Positions 1-9,828 of a DNA stretch of 64,000 nt are shown one piece after another; the first letter of the stretch is position 1; every line of letters starts with the position of its first letter. The stretch is from positions 5,904,501 to 5,968,500 of the forward strand of contig JAHQIY010000001.1 in NCBI GenBank assembly GCA_019054805.1, given 5' to 3'. The notes under the pieces are model-generated. The model was not told the origin of the DNA. It ran no database searches and saw nothing but the letters and a program-made list of their open reading frames with translations. Origin of the DNA: Brachionus manjavacas. Lineage: Eukaryota > Rotifera > Eurotatoria > Ploima > Brachionidae. The position numbers and the translations under genes were made by a program.

Positions 1-862
1 AAAACACCATCTAGATTTAATTTTTTTTCAAACTTCTTTGTAATTTCATGATATTTTATAAATAAGACTAAAATTTACAATGCCATAAATTGCAAAAAAA
101 ATTTAAATTAGAATTAAAATTGATTTTTTATTTTTCAGTTTTTATTCGAAAAATTTTGGAATTTTACAATAATTTAATTTTGTCGGTCTTTTAGCAGTTT
201 TAAAATTTTGTTAACTTTTATTTTTATTATCAAAAGTAGTAGATAGGGTGCTCTTAAAAGGAGGTTAATGACCATTTCAATTTGCTCGAGATCCTCTGCT
301 AACTATTAATTTAATAAAAAAATTTCTTGTGAACCCATTCTGCGTAGATCATGTAAAATAGGCATACTTAAAATGTTGCTTTTTTGAAATGTGTTCATCT
401 TGGTGCTTAGTACCATTATTTGAGTCGGAAATGGATATTTTCATAGCAAAAATTAATTTAATTTAAAGAAAATTACGAGTAAAGAATATTTTATTGATAA
501 ATTAATGAAAAAGAATAATTGACCTAATTCGATTGTTACTAATCTGATGTTTTAAATAATCTAAGCATTAATTTTTTTCGATAATCTGAAACTTTATTGA
601 AAATACGCTTCTATTTAGTTTAACATTTTATTTAGTTATTTCAAAAAACACCTCTTGGGTGATAAAAAAAAAGAAAAAAATGAATAAACTGTAAATTAAA
701 ATAAAATAAAATATAAAGGACATAATGAATAAGTTTGTTTTATTTAATATAAATTATTTTAAAATCACACGCTTTTGATTTAAATACTTTAAATTGGATA
801 ATATAAAGCAAAATGAATAGAAGAGAAATTCATAATTAAAGAACTTATCGCCAAGATACTAT
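1..862. other. AT-rich non-coding stretch
   Basis: No gene is visible. The stretch is mostly A/T runs with stops in all frames. Near 640-662 there is a short hairpin-like motif (CACCTCTTGGGTG) followed by an A-rich run. A very similar motif lies at 13200-13213 beside a LINE remnant, so this may be a LINE 3' end scar. Confidence 0.6.
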
Positions 863-978
863 TTTGATTCTTTTTTTTTATCTAATTTTATTAACTTTAA
901 TTTTATTTTTATTTTATTTTTTTATTTTATTTTTAATTTATTCTGAAGGAGCTTTAGCTCGGTACAGAAAACAAATAA
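863..978 (+). mobile_element. LINE 3' end (hairpin-tail family)
   Basis: This is nearly identical to the 3' end of the LINE at 20160-20925: the same TTGATTC-T-run start, TATTCTGAAGGAGC, then TTAGCTCGGTACAGAAAAC and an AAAT/poly-A tail. The GAGC-TTTA-GCTC core can form a small stem-loop. Only the last ~115 bp are present, as expected for a severely 5'-truncated non-LTR insertion. Confidence 0.7.
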
Positions 979-1790
979 AAAAAAAAAAAAAAAAAAGATA
1001 CTGGTCTAATATATTTTTTTTTTATTTAAAAAATAATTTAAGAAAAAATTTTCAGGGCAGTACCGTATGGCGGCGCCTTTTTTTGCAGCCCTCATGGTTG
1101 CAATATGATTAAAATATTCTTTAAATAATGTGTACAATTAGGGTAGAAAATAATATTTATATTGTATTTTAAATTTAATTTCTGCTAAGAGTTTGGTGTG
1201 TTTAGGATTGAATCAAAGGGCATTGTGAATGCTCATTTAAACCTTCCAAAAATTACAAAAATAAAATTATATTTCTTTCAATCTAAATTGACAAAATTGA
1301 GCTTTTTTAACTTAGATGATGAAACAACATGAAAAAAATATGTTTCAAATTCAACAAAAAAGATTAATTTTCTTTTACGGGGAAATGTAAATGATCAAAT
1401 AAAATATCAATATTTTGAAATATATTTATTTTTTGTCCCAATGATCTGTCCTAATTAGAATTTATTTTTGCAATTTGCAAACTTATTTTATAAATAATTT
1501 TGAATCAGATGGTTATAATTGTAAAAATCTAATATTTTTGAAATCTAAATTGACAAACAATTTGATTTAAAATAATCAATTTATTGGCAAAAACATTGTT
1601 TGCTTCACATTCTAAAACTTACAGAAAAATCTGAAATTCAAAATCCAAATTTTTGTTAAGAATTTATATTTTGTATTAGAATTTTTGTATTAAAATTCAC
1701 AGTGTCGAATCAAAGGGGTTTTGTATTATAAATTTTTCTCGAGGAGCTCTGAAGCAGAAAGTCTTGGATCTGGTGAGATATCAATTCATG
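979..1790. other. AT-rich non-coding stretch
   Basis: No coding region, RNA or ordered repeat is recognised here. A few homopolymer runs and one GC-richer patch (CGTATGGCGGCGCC, near 1065) directly follow the LINE tail. Confidence 0.55.
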
Positions 1791-1798
1791 GTTTTAGT

Positions 1799-2602
1799 CA
1801 GAGTTGTTTAAAAGTCACAAGTCTCAAGTCAAGTCAAGTCCAAGTCCGTATTTTTTTTTCAGAAATTCCGAGTTTTTTATTTATTTTATTTATTTAAAAA
1901 TAATTTGGGACAAAATCCCTTGGCTGTTTGGAATGTATATTAATTCTCCCTTTGAGCCACGTTAGCGTTAATTTTGAGATTTGTAAAAGTAATTTTTGAT
2001 TTTTTAAAAAATTGAAAAAACACATAAATTAGAGCAAAAAGTAAATGTTATACAAAAAATTGAATAATTTTGAGTTAATTAAATTAAATATTCTTGAAAA
2101 ATTGCTTAGTTAAAGACTTTTATTTTTTTTATTTTCACGATGAATATATTATTATCATTATTAGTAAATTATCTGCAGCGGGCTTAACCGCGGAACTAAG
2201 TACTATCGCAATCAGCTATGGCAGATTTTAACTTTAAAAAAATTTAAATTAGTTTTTGAATAAATGCCAAAATTGTTTTTAAAACCATTCACATTCAATT
2301 GAGTTCTATAATGACTAGAAACATTATTTAAGTATTTTAAAATACTAAATTGTGTTAATCTTGATGACTCGACGTTCCTAGATTCCAAAGTCAATTTTTT
2401 CTCCGATTTTAAAAATTATTCAAATAAGTCTTCCTATTTTTCCAAAAAGAATAATTATTCATGAACGGAAGATCACGAATTTAAATTTTTTCCGCTCCAT
2501 GAAATGATAATTTTAATGGAAGCCAAGCGAGTTTTGAATTTAAAAAAAAAAAAATTTAAATCCCGGACTCGGACTTTAATTTGGGACTTTTAAACAACTC
2601 TG
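1799..2602. mobile_element. Non-autonomous hAT-like element (MITE)
   Basis: The ends are inverted repeats: the left end starts CAGAGTTGTTTAAAAGTC and the right end reads the complement of the same 18 bases. Inside each end AAGTC-type motifs recur (subterminal repeats). The flanks GTTTTAGT (1791-1798) and GTTTTGCT (2603-2610) match at 6 of 8 bases, which suits a decayed 8-bp hAT target duplication. The CAGAG start is also hAT-like. No transposase is visible inside. A second, shorter copy lies at 21092-21236. Confidence 0.65.
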
Positions 2603-2739
2603 GTTTTGCTTGGTGTTGATAAATTTTGAAACAAGCTTTTTTGCTCTGTCTTAGCTCTCTGTGGATTGTTTTGATACTTGTTCTTAGTGGAAAATATTTG
2701 ATGATTCTCAAGACCCGATTTTTATCTTTTGAGTACCTT

Positions 2740-3134
2740 ATTAGTAGTAGTAGTAGTATAAATGCTGTGGGAGAATTGAGTCTCCAAGTAGTGGCGCACG
2801 TAGACGCCCCACTATAACATCTTATGGCCAAATTTTTTTAAATAAGTTATTTTTAGGTAACTTATTTTTACTTAGTTTTAAATAACCTTTTTTGAATTTT
2901 TTGAATATCCAATTTTTTTGGATGCAAGAAAATTTTTCAAAATACTTAAATCAGTAGCTTGTCAATTCTTTTTTTAAAAATGCTCGTATTAGTGACGCTC
3001 TTAGTCACTTCATCCAGTGTGTTCCAATTTCCTGCAGTCCGGTTAGTAAAAAAGTTGTGTCTCACCCCACAATTGCGGATAAGTTGTCGCTCTATCGCTT
3101 TATGACACCGCCGCCGTTTGAGGCAGTTGTTCAT
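2740..3134 (-). mobile_element. CR1-like LINE 3' fragment
   Basis: The minus strand encodes the last ~60 residues of a non-LTR reverse transcriptase C-terminus (ERQLIRNCGVRHNFFTNR, then a W-N and a terminal helix). The same pattern recurs at 9370-9828, 14783-15286 and 23714-24238. After the stop come ~200 bp of 3' UTR ending in a TAC-type trinucleotide tail at 2741-2759. The copy is 5'-truncated and dead. Confidence 0.7.
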
Positions 3135-3768
3135 AGATCGGCAAATTTTATCACTATTTTATGACTAATTCATTGATTCATAATTTTTCATGTTAGGGCT
3201 TCTAACATTCTAAAGTAATTTTTTTCTACCCTTCAAAGTTTTGGAAAGTTAGCTAACTTTTTTTGACGCTGAGTATTTTTTTAATCATTAGAACAGATTG
3301 GTGTTTTTCTTTGCTGGTGGACTATGGACTAGAAAAAAATCGATAGCGGAAACAAAGTTTGTAATAAGACTTTGGTTCGTATTCAAGAAAAAAACAAAAT
3401 TAAAAATCAACATCTGTTCTAGTTCGTGTGTGTGTGTGTGTGTGTGTCAAAAATATTTATTCAGGAAAATCTGTACAAAATTTAAAACGGCGAATTAGTA
3501 GAAAAATAATTTAAAAAAAATAGAAAAAAGAAAAAAGTTTATCCATATATAAATGACGTTAATTACTAGTTCTCAATAGAGAGAGAGAGAAAAAAAAAAG
3601 CCCGCATTGTGTGTTGTTCTTAAGTTGCTTGATTTTTGTTATTTTAGGAAAATTTGAAAGCACTATTGACAATTAATTGAAATTTTCTCTTAAATTTTTT
3701 CTAAATCACGTATTGAAATTTGATTGCTGAACAAAAACGAGAGCTTTTTTTCTTAACATGTAAATGGA
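3135..3768. other. Intergenic, 3' of POU4, with GT microsatellite
   Basis: This lies downstream (3') of the minus-strand POU4 gene and probably holds its 3' UTR. A GT dinucleotide repeat (about 11 units) runs 3426-3447, and a GA run lies near 3578-3592. No other coding signal is seen. Confidence 0.5.
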
Positions 3769-3813
3769 ATGACTCGACTTGATATCACTGCTAGACCACT
3801 GTTTGGCCATCAT

Positions 3814-5222
3814 CTATCGGCTCTGAATCGCCGCAAACTTCATCCTCTTCTGCTTTTGCCTCTGATTGCAAAACCACACTCTGACCACATTTTTTTTCAG
3901 CTCCAGCTTTTCGGCAATCTGCGCTATCTTTTCACCGGAGGGCCGCGGCTGCACCGAAAAATAGGCCTCCAGAGACCTTTTCTCGGGCGCGGCGATCGAC
4001 GTCCGCTTCCTCTTGCGCTCACTCTGCTCCCTGTGCTGACTCGCGTGGCCCAGCATCCCGCCGCCACTGCCCACACCACCACCGCCGCCGCCATTCGCCA
4101 CACTCTGCACACCCTGCACTTCCTCCGACTTTTTTCTGCTGCTCCTGGCGTCGATCTCGGCCTGCTCGAGCCAGGCGTGCAGCACGGGCTTCAGCGCGAT
4201 CATGTTGTTGTGGCTGAGCGTGAGCGACTCGAAGCGGCAAATGGTCGACTGGCTCAGGCTGCCCACGCCCGGCAACTTCAGCTTGCTCAGCTGCTGACCC
4301 ACGTCCGCCTGCGTCACCCCCAGCTTGATGCGCCGCTGCTTGAACTTTTCGGCAAAGTTCTCGAGCTCGCGCGGGTCGATGTCAAGGTCGCTTTGGTGGT
4401 GGATGGACGCGGCCGCCGCCGCCGCTGCCGCAATCGCCGCCGAAGCATGCTGAGTTATCTGACTGCTGCCCGAGGACTGGTAGAACGCGTTGTAGAAGGC
4501 GTTGCTGTTCGCCTCGGCAAAGTTGCCGCCGCTGCTCTGATGGTGATGATACAGAGACGAGGTGGACGAGGCGCGCTCGCTCTCGTTCGAGTTCTCGAAC
4601 GAGATGCGGTTGGGCACCGGGTGGTACAGGTTGTCGTGTTTGGCGGCGGCAACTGCGGCCTCGGCGCGCGCCAAAAACGAGTCCTCGATGCCCGGGAACA
4701 AGTTGGCCGGCGCTGGCTCAAATTTAAAGTTGTCCATGAAACAATTGCTTTTCCACTTGGTACGAGAACAAAGAAAAAAATTTAAAAAAAAATCAAAAAA
4801 AAAAAAAAGACATCAATTTGTGTACACAGGAGAAGATTAGTAGTGCTAATTAATTTTAAACTTGTGTTCTTGGCAATTATCGATTTTCAATGTGAATGTT
4901 GAAATTTGTTTAGAACAAAAAAAGGAAAGGAAAGAGAAAGAGAGATAGAAGTAAAAGTAAAAGTTACCGTGTTTGGTGGCGGTGAGGTGAGAGTTGGCGG
5001 CGGGGCGGCCGCGGGCATCCGGTGCCGAAACTGGTGGTCCTGGTTTGAGCGTGCGTAGAACTGAGCGGCGGCGAGCACCGAGCTCGAGTTGGCCGACACC
5101 TGACACTGATTTTGTCCGGCGAACTGGTTGATTGGCGACGGGCTGAAATGGTGCTGGCCTTGACCGGCGCCAAACGGTGACAAGTGACTGTGATGGTGTG
5201 TGCTGGGGTAGAACGGGTTCAT
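3814..5222 (-). CDS. Pou4: POU class IV transcription factor (Brn3/acj6/unc-86 family)
   Basis: Sequence-specific nuclear transcription factor; POU4 proteins specify sensory and other neurons in animals. Two exons: 5222-4968 and 4755-3814, with a 212-bp intron (GTAACT donor, CCAAG acceptor, phase 0), giving 398 residues. The POU-IV box (NLFPGIEDSFLARAEA) lies at about 102-117, the POU-specific domain at ~209-284 (RRIKLGVTQADVG, SLSQSTICRFESLTLSHNNM) and the homeodomain at ~332-391 with WFCNQRQKQKRMKF in helix 3. All class IV signature residues look intact. Exon 1 encodes a His/Pro/Gln-rich low-complexity N-terminus; an alanine run lies at ~190-201. The linker between the two DNA-binding halves is ~47 residues with a glycine run, longer than the roughly 20 known for vertebrate POU4. 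The exons are far more GC-rich than their surroundings. The start is the first ATG of exon 1; a further upstream exon cannot be excluded. Confidence 0.96.
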
Positions 5223-6606
5223 TGCTCTTTTTTTTTTGATTAAAGTCTAATTCACAAACACTATTCAAATATGCATGTAATTTAATAATTTAATACTTAT
5301 TAATTAGATTAATTAATTTTAAACGGTTTAGCCAAATTGGTGGTTAGAGCTGTTCGGGGATTTGAATTTAAAATTGAGAAATTGAGTTCAATTTTAGTTG
5401 TTGTTCGGATTTCTTTTTTTTTCTATATATTTCAAAAAAAATTGAAATTTGCAGCTTCTTAAGGAAACAAAGTTGTTTTTTAGTTTCGAAGAGAGCTTTT
5501 TGAGCCAATCAATGGTGGAAAATAAATCAGTAGTAGCTGATTATGGCTGAGAGCGAGTGCGCTAATGGTCGGATTGTGCTGAGCCAATTGCATTTTCGAT
5601 TTTATTTAATCGATTTTTTTCTTTTTTTTCTTTTTGCTGCTACTGCTGCTGCTGTTGTTGTTGTTGTTGTTGTTGAGTCGATTCAGTTATCTTCAGGTGG
5701 AGTTTGGAATTTGTGAATGACAATCGCGGAATAAAAGAATCAATTAGTTAGTTTTTTTTCTCTTTTTTTTCTGAAAGGTAAAAAGAGCCGATTGAGAATT
5801 GAAAAACTCTCGCACAGTGAAACAACCGATTAATATTTAATATCAATTGGATTTTTTTCTTTCTTTTTCTCTCTATGAATTATTTATTCTATTATAGTTT
5901 CACTTGGTGGATAAGTCAAAGAAAAGCTTGCCAAGTACGAACAAAAGAATCTCACTGCTAATGTTTACCCTGCTCACAATCGCAATTAGAAGCTGCTTTG
6001 CTAAAACCAATATGTTTTTCAAGCAGTGTATTTTGTTCTGAAAGCTAATTGCTAGTGGCACCATCCACGGCTCACTCGTTTCCACCGAATTCTCAATATA
6101 TCATTCGACAATTTAAAATCTATTTATTTGTCTTTTAATTTTTTTGTTTAATTTTAAATTTTGATTTTTTTCTTCCAAATAGATTTTCAGCAATAAAGTA
6201 CAGTATCGTATTTGGACTTTAAGGATTTAAGCCAAGAAATAAATAAAACAATTTAATTTAGCCAAAAGTTTATTTAATGGAATCCGAAGTTATAACAAGT
6301 AGATAGTGGTTTAAATAGTAGTTAGTTGTTAGCGTGCGCTGCCTGCAGTTTAGACTAAACTAAACTCAAATGAAGACAAAAGAGAAAGAGTGAGAGATGT
6401 CAAAACTCAGGCCTTAACAATAACAAGAAGCACAGCAACTAACCGTTTTCTAAATATTTTTGATAAAATCGAATAACTCAATCTTTTTTTATTTTTTCTC
6501 TTCTGGTCAATTGACATTTTCAGTTTATAATTTAAAGGAAAAACTCAATTTTTTTTTTTTTTTTTCAACTTTACAATATGTAAAAATTTCGTGAACACTT
6601 TCCTAA
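5223..6606. other. Upstream region of POU4
   Basis: Presumed promoter and 5' UTR of the minus-strand POU4 gene. Apart from the trinucleotide repeat, it holds pyrimidine tracts and some moderately complex sequence (5490-5580, 5890-6090) with no convincing ORF. No TATA box could be tied to the gene. Confidence 0.45.
5635..5675 (-). repeat. CAA/CAG trinucleotide repeat upstream of POU4
   Basis: On the minus strand this reads seven CAA units followed by CAG-type units, about 410 bp upstream of the POU4 start codon. The frame soon meets stops, so it is more likely 5' UTR or promoter sequence than coding. Length polymorphism would be expected. Confidence 0.6.
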
Positions 6607-6763
6607 CATGGGGCTGAAAAGAAGGCTATCGTCTTTCGGAACTGCCCAGGGTATCCACCCAAATTATTTAAAAAAAAAAAAAAAAAAATATTTTTTTCAC
6701 ACATCTATTGGAATCTCCTTCAGATTGTTTGCAATGACCCTAGGCCTTCCTTTCAGCCCCATG
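6607..6763. mobile_element. Short MITE with 20-bp terminal inverted repeats
   Basis: The left end CATGGGGCTGAAAAGAAGGC and the inverted right end CATGGGGCTGAAAGGAAGGC differ at one base. The 157-bp element has an A-run in the middle and no coding capacity. A related end (ACGGGGCTGAAAGAA) occurs at about 10719. No clear target duplication is seen. Confidence 0.6.
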
Positions 6764-6865
6764 ATAGCGAGTTAATTATTAAGTCACGTGGTTTAAATCA
6801 TGAAACATATACTGACACAAAGGTTATCTCAGGCTGCTGATATTTAATGATTTTTTTCTCCCTTT

Positions 6866-6925
6866 TTGCCAGTTTTGAACCCTTGACCCTCTGCTTGATT
6901 GACTAAAACACCAATATTCGGCTTT
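6866..6925 (-). mobile_element. tRNA-derived SINE-like head (degenerate)
   Basis: On the minus strand a tRNA-like segment has a B-box-like GGTTCAAAACT preceded by CAAGCAGAGGGTCAAG. Similar pieces are found on the minus strand at 44171-44236 and (without the B box) 62365-62400, so this is a dispersed family rather than a functional tRNA. Confidence 0.4.
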
Positions 6926-7519
6926 GCGGAATTCACTACTACATCAATGGGTAATGATCAAAAAAAAATTTTTTTTGTTCTTTTTTTTAATTGATAAAAT
7001 CTATCAGAAACCCTGGATAATGTTAAAATTATTTTTTTAATTAGTAGGCTTATAAAAAATCGGTAATTTTAAGCTGGGCATATAGGTTTTAATTTCTAAA
7101 ATTTATAAAAATAATTCCAGTCTCTTTTTCTTGTTAAGTCGGATTTTTCGTTTTGATCAAATTTAAAGTTATCAATCAATAATCGATTGTATTTTTATTT
7201 GAAATATAAAAATAAAATTTTATAAAATCAATTTTTACATGGATTTAAACGTGATCCCATGAGACTATATGATCAAAAAATAAAAGTACATTGAGATTAT
7301 ATTCATAATTTTAAGGTTTGTTTTTAGTTTTTTTTTATATGCCCAGAGGTAAAGAGGAAAATAAAAAAAAAAACGGGGTTGTAACAGACTCTTTGGTACT
7401 GGACTTATGGCTATTTACAAACCAGAACCCAAGTGTAATTTTCAGGGATTTGCTGTAGTTTAAAATAATTTTGTTTTAAGCTTTTGTAGGTCTGCGAGAT
7501 TTTTTGGTGACTAAGCCGT

Positions 7520-7744
7520 GGATGGGAAACACGTTCCAGCAAACCAATACGATATAGAAATCGGTTTGGTAAAAAAAACGGCAGCTGAATAAAAATAAGA
7601 TTTTCGAAAGAAAAACTTTTTTTACTTTATGTTTATTCAATTAATCGATTAATTCAATTCTGATTTAAAAAAAAAAAAAAATTTGTTTAAATATTCTTTA
7701 ATTTTATTTGAACCGGTTCCAAAATAGAACTGGTTTCCCATCCC
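7520..7744. mobile_element. hAT-type MITE (GGATGGGAAAC ends)
   Basis: The left end GGATGGGAAAC and right end GTTTCCCATCC are inverted repeats, continuing imperfectly into AACCGGTTCC-type palindromes. The element is ~225 bp with no ORF. Half-copies of the same family (GGGGTGGAAAACCGGTTCG; GGTTCCAAATCGGTTTTG) lie at 34431 and 27930. Confidence 0.55.
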
Positions 7745-9287
7745 TAGAATGAACAGAATGGTATGAAAGCGTAGCCAAATCTGGAGGTCAAAAGGCTGCT
7801 GAAAATGGTCAAGCAAATTGAGGATTTTAGAGTTTCAAAAATTTGATTGACTTTTGGTTGAATTTGACTTTTTAATTCTCTTAAGTGTGGTAAGAAGCTG
7901 AGTTGGTCTAGAAAAGTCGGAAATGGTTCTTGAGATATATCTCGATTGAGAATGGTATGATTAGGATTGACATTTTTTAAATATAATCTACTGTGGTGAA
8001 CATGGTAAAAATGGTTTTGTTTGGTTAATTTTTAATTTCGAATCTACCCAAAAATTGCAAGAAATTGACTGAGTAAGAAATTAAGAGAGGTTTACAAACT
8101 AAATAAATTAAAAAAATGATGATTAATAAATTTTTTTTTAGAATATTAATTATTTTTATGTACGGTTTATGAGCTTAGTGAAAATGATTTATAAATACAT
8201 TTGTTTTTTTTTTCTCTTTTTTGCAATGTTTACAGCTGAATACATGTTTGTCGCTGTGACCAAGTCTTTTATTTAAACGACTCAAAAAATTTTTTTGCAA
8301 TTTAAAATTGCAGGTCTTTTTTTAATTTTTTCTTTAGCATTTATTCAAATTGGCTAAATAATCATATGGTTTAGCAGAACTTCTTTTATTTTTTGGTAAT
8401 GCATCAGTGTCCTCGGTCGTATCATTAAATCAATTTTCTAAACTGATAACTGTACCATGCGTTTTAAAGGTTACATGCAATTCTACTTCTTCAATTACTC
8501 GAAAATTAAACTAATTAAAAACAGTTCAAATCATGTCAAAGATAAAAAATTCAGGCATTCTATTTAAATTTTTTAGTTTCGAGTTTAATGATCCTTATTT
8601 TTCTTTTTAATTTGAATTAAATTTTTTTTAAATTTTGTTTTATTTAAAACATGAAATATTAAAAAAAAAATGTAATTTACTGTAAAATGTAATCGGGTAA
8701 AACAAAGAAAAAAGGTAAGAGTTAATTTTAGATAATATAATAGTAAAACAACAAAGCTGTTAATTTTTTTATTTTTAAATATATTTATTCAAAAAAAAAA
8801 ACTTTCGGTCGATGAAAAAAATTAAAACTTAATTTTTTCTTAAATTTTAAATAAATAAGTTGACGTCTTTATAGTAGCCTTGTTAAATCTGTTCTGCTAT
8901 TTAGATCCAATTTTTGGAGAACGACATATTTCAAAGAGTTGAAGTACTTCATTAGCCTCAATTCGAAAGTTATTACAAATAAAGAGCTAGACTGGAAAAC
9001 AAGAATCGAGACGATCTGCATCAAAATAGCATGTATTAAGAATGCCAACAGACAGAATTCCTAAAGTCACATTATTTTGAAGAACTAAAAAAAAGAAAAA
9101 TTCAAGAATACCCACGATGGCTTTGAGGAGAACAATTGAAACTCAGATGGGATCAAACATAAATTTCCGTCATGGGCAAAGTAAAGGGGACGTGTAGACA
9201 AAATGATTTGATCATATGATCGTTCTTTTTTTTTTACAAATTTTATTTTGATTTCAAGTCAGTAGAAAGTAAAGTATAAATTAAAAA
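7745..9287. other. Non-coding stretch
   Basis: Mostly AT-rich. The segment 8873-9200 has higher complexity (ordinary base mixture, few homopolymers) and may be a decayed mobile element, but no frame gave a recognisable protein. Confidence 0.45.
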
Positions 9288-9828
9288 TAATAATAATAAT
9301 GAGCTGCTACAAGTTTTAACTTGTTGGAGTATGAGTCGCACGACCATACTTTATCAGCTATTTTTAAATTTATGTCCCGTTAGAGTCCAATAGATTTTTT
9401 AAATGATTTGTTGTCTTGGCTTCAACTGTTTGACTTGATAAGTTGTTCCAATTTGGTAAAATACGGTTTACAAAGAAATTATGCCTTTGCTCACAGTTTC
9501 TTGTTAATTGTCTCTCAAGTCTTTGTTTGTGTCCTCTAATGTTCGATGCAGGGCCAGTTGTATTAATTGAAATAATCGACTTGACTGGATGAAACCAGTT
9601 AATTTTGTTGATACCATTGTTTATCTTGTAAAACTGAATCAGATCACCCCTTTCTCTTCTTTTCTCTAGTGTTGTCAAACCAATTTTCCCAAGTCGTGTC
9701 TCATGGTCAAATTTTTTCAAACCCGGCACCAATTTTGTTGCTCTTCGTTGTACCTTTTCGATCACATTTATCTCTTTCTTCCTGTACGGGTTCCAGACTG
9801 GTGCCGCGTATTCAAGATGAGGTCTCAC
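9288..9828 (-). mobile_element. CR1-like LINE C-terminal fragment
   Basis: The longest intact LINE C-terminus of this family here (152 codons on the minus strand): MRPHLEYAAPVWNPY at the start, IEKVQRRATKLVPGL, then RRERGDLIQFYKI and FFVNRILPNWNNL. This is the region just after the RT thumb in CR1/L2-like elements. The 3' UTR holds a small hairpin (AAGTTAAAACTT), then GTAGC and an ATT trinucleotide tail (9288-9301). Upstream RT domains are missing (5' truncation). Confidence 0.8.

Noticed and set aside
864-1112. 82-codon hydrophobic frame
   Set aside because: It is a T-rich LINE 3' UTR read through a homopolymer, with a Phe/Leu and poly-Lys translation and no protein features.
3769-4785. Long plus-strand open frame opposite the POU4 gene
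   Set aside because: It is antisense to the GC-rich POU4 exon 2, where stops are rare in all frames. It has no domain and a low-complexity Arg/Leu/His composition.
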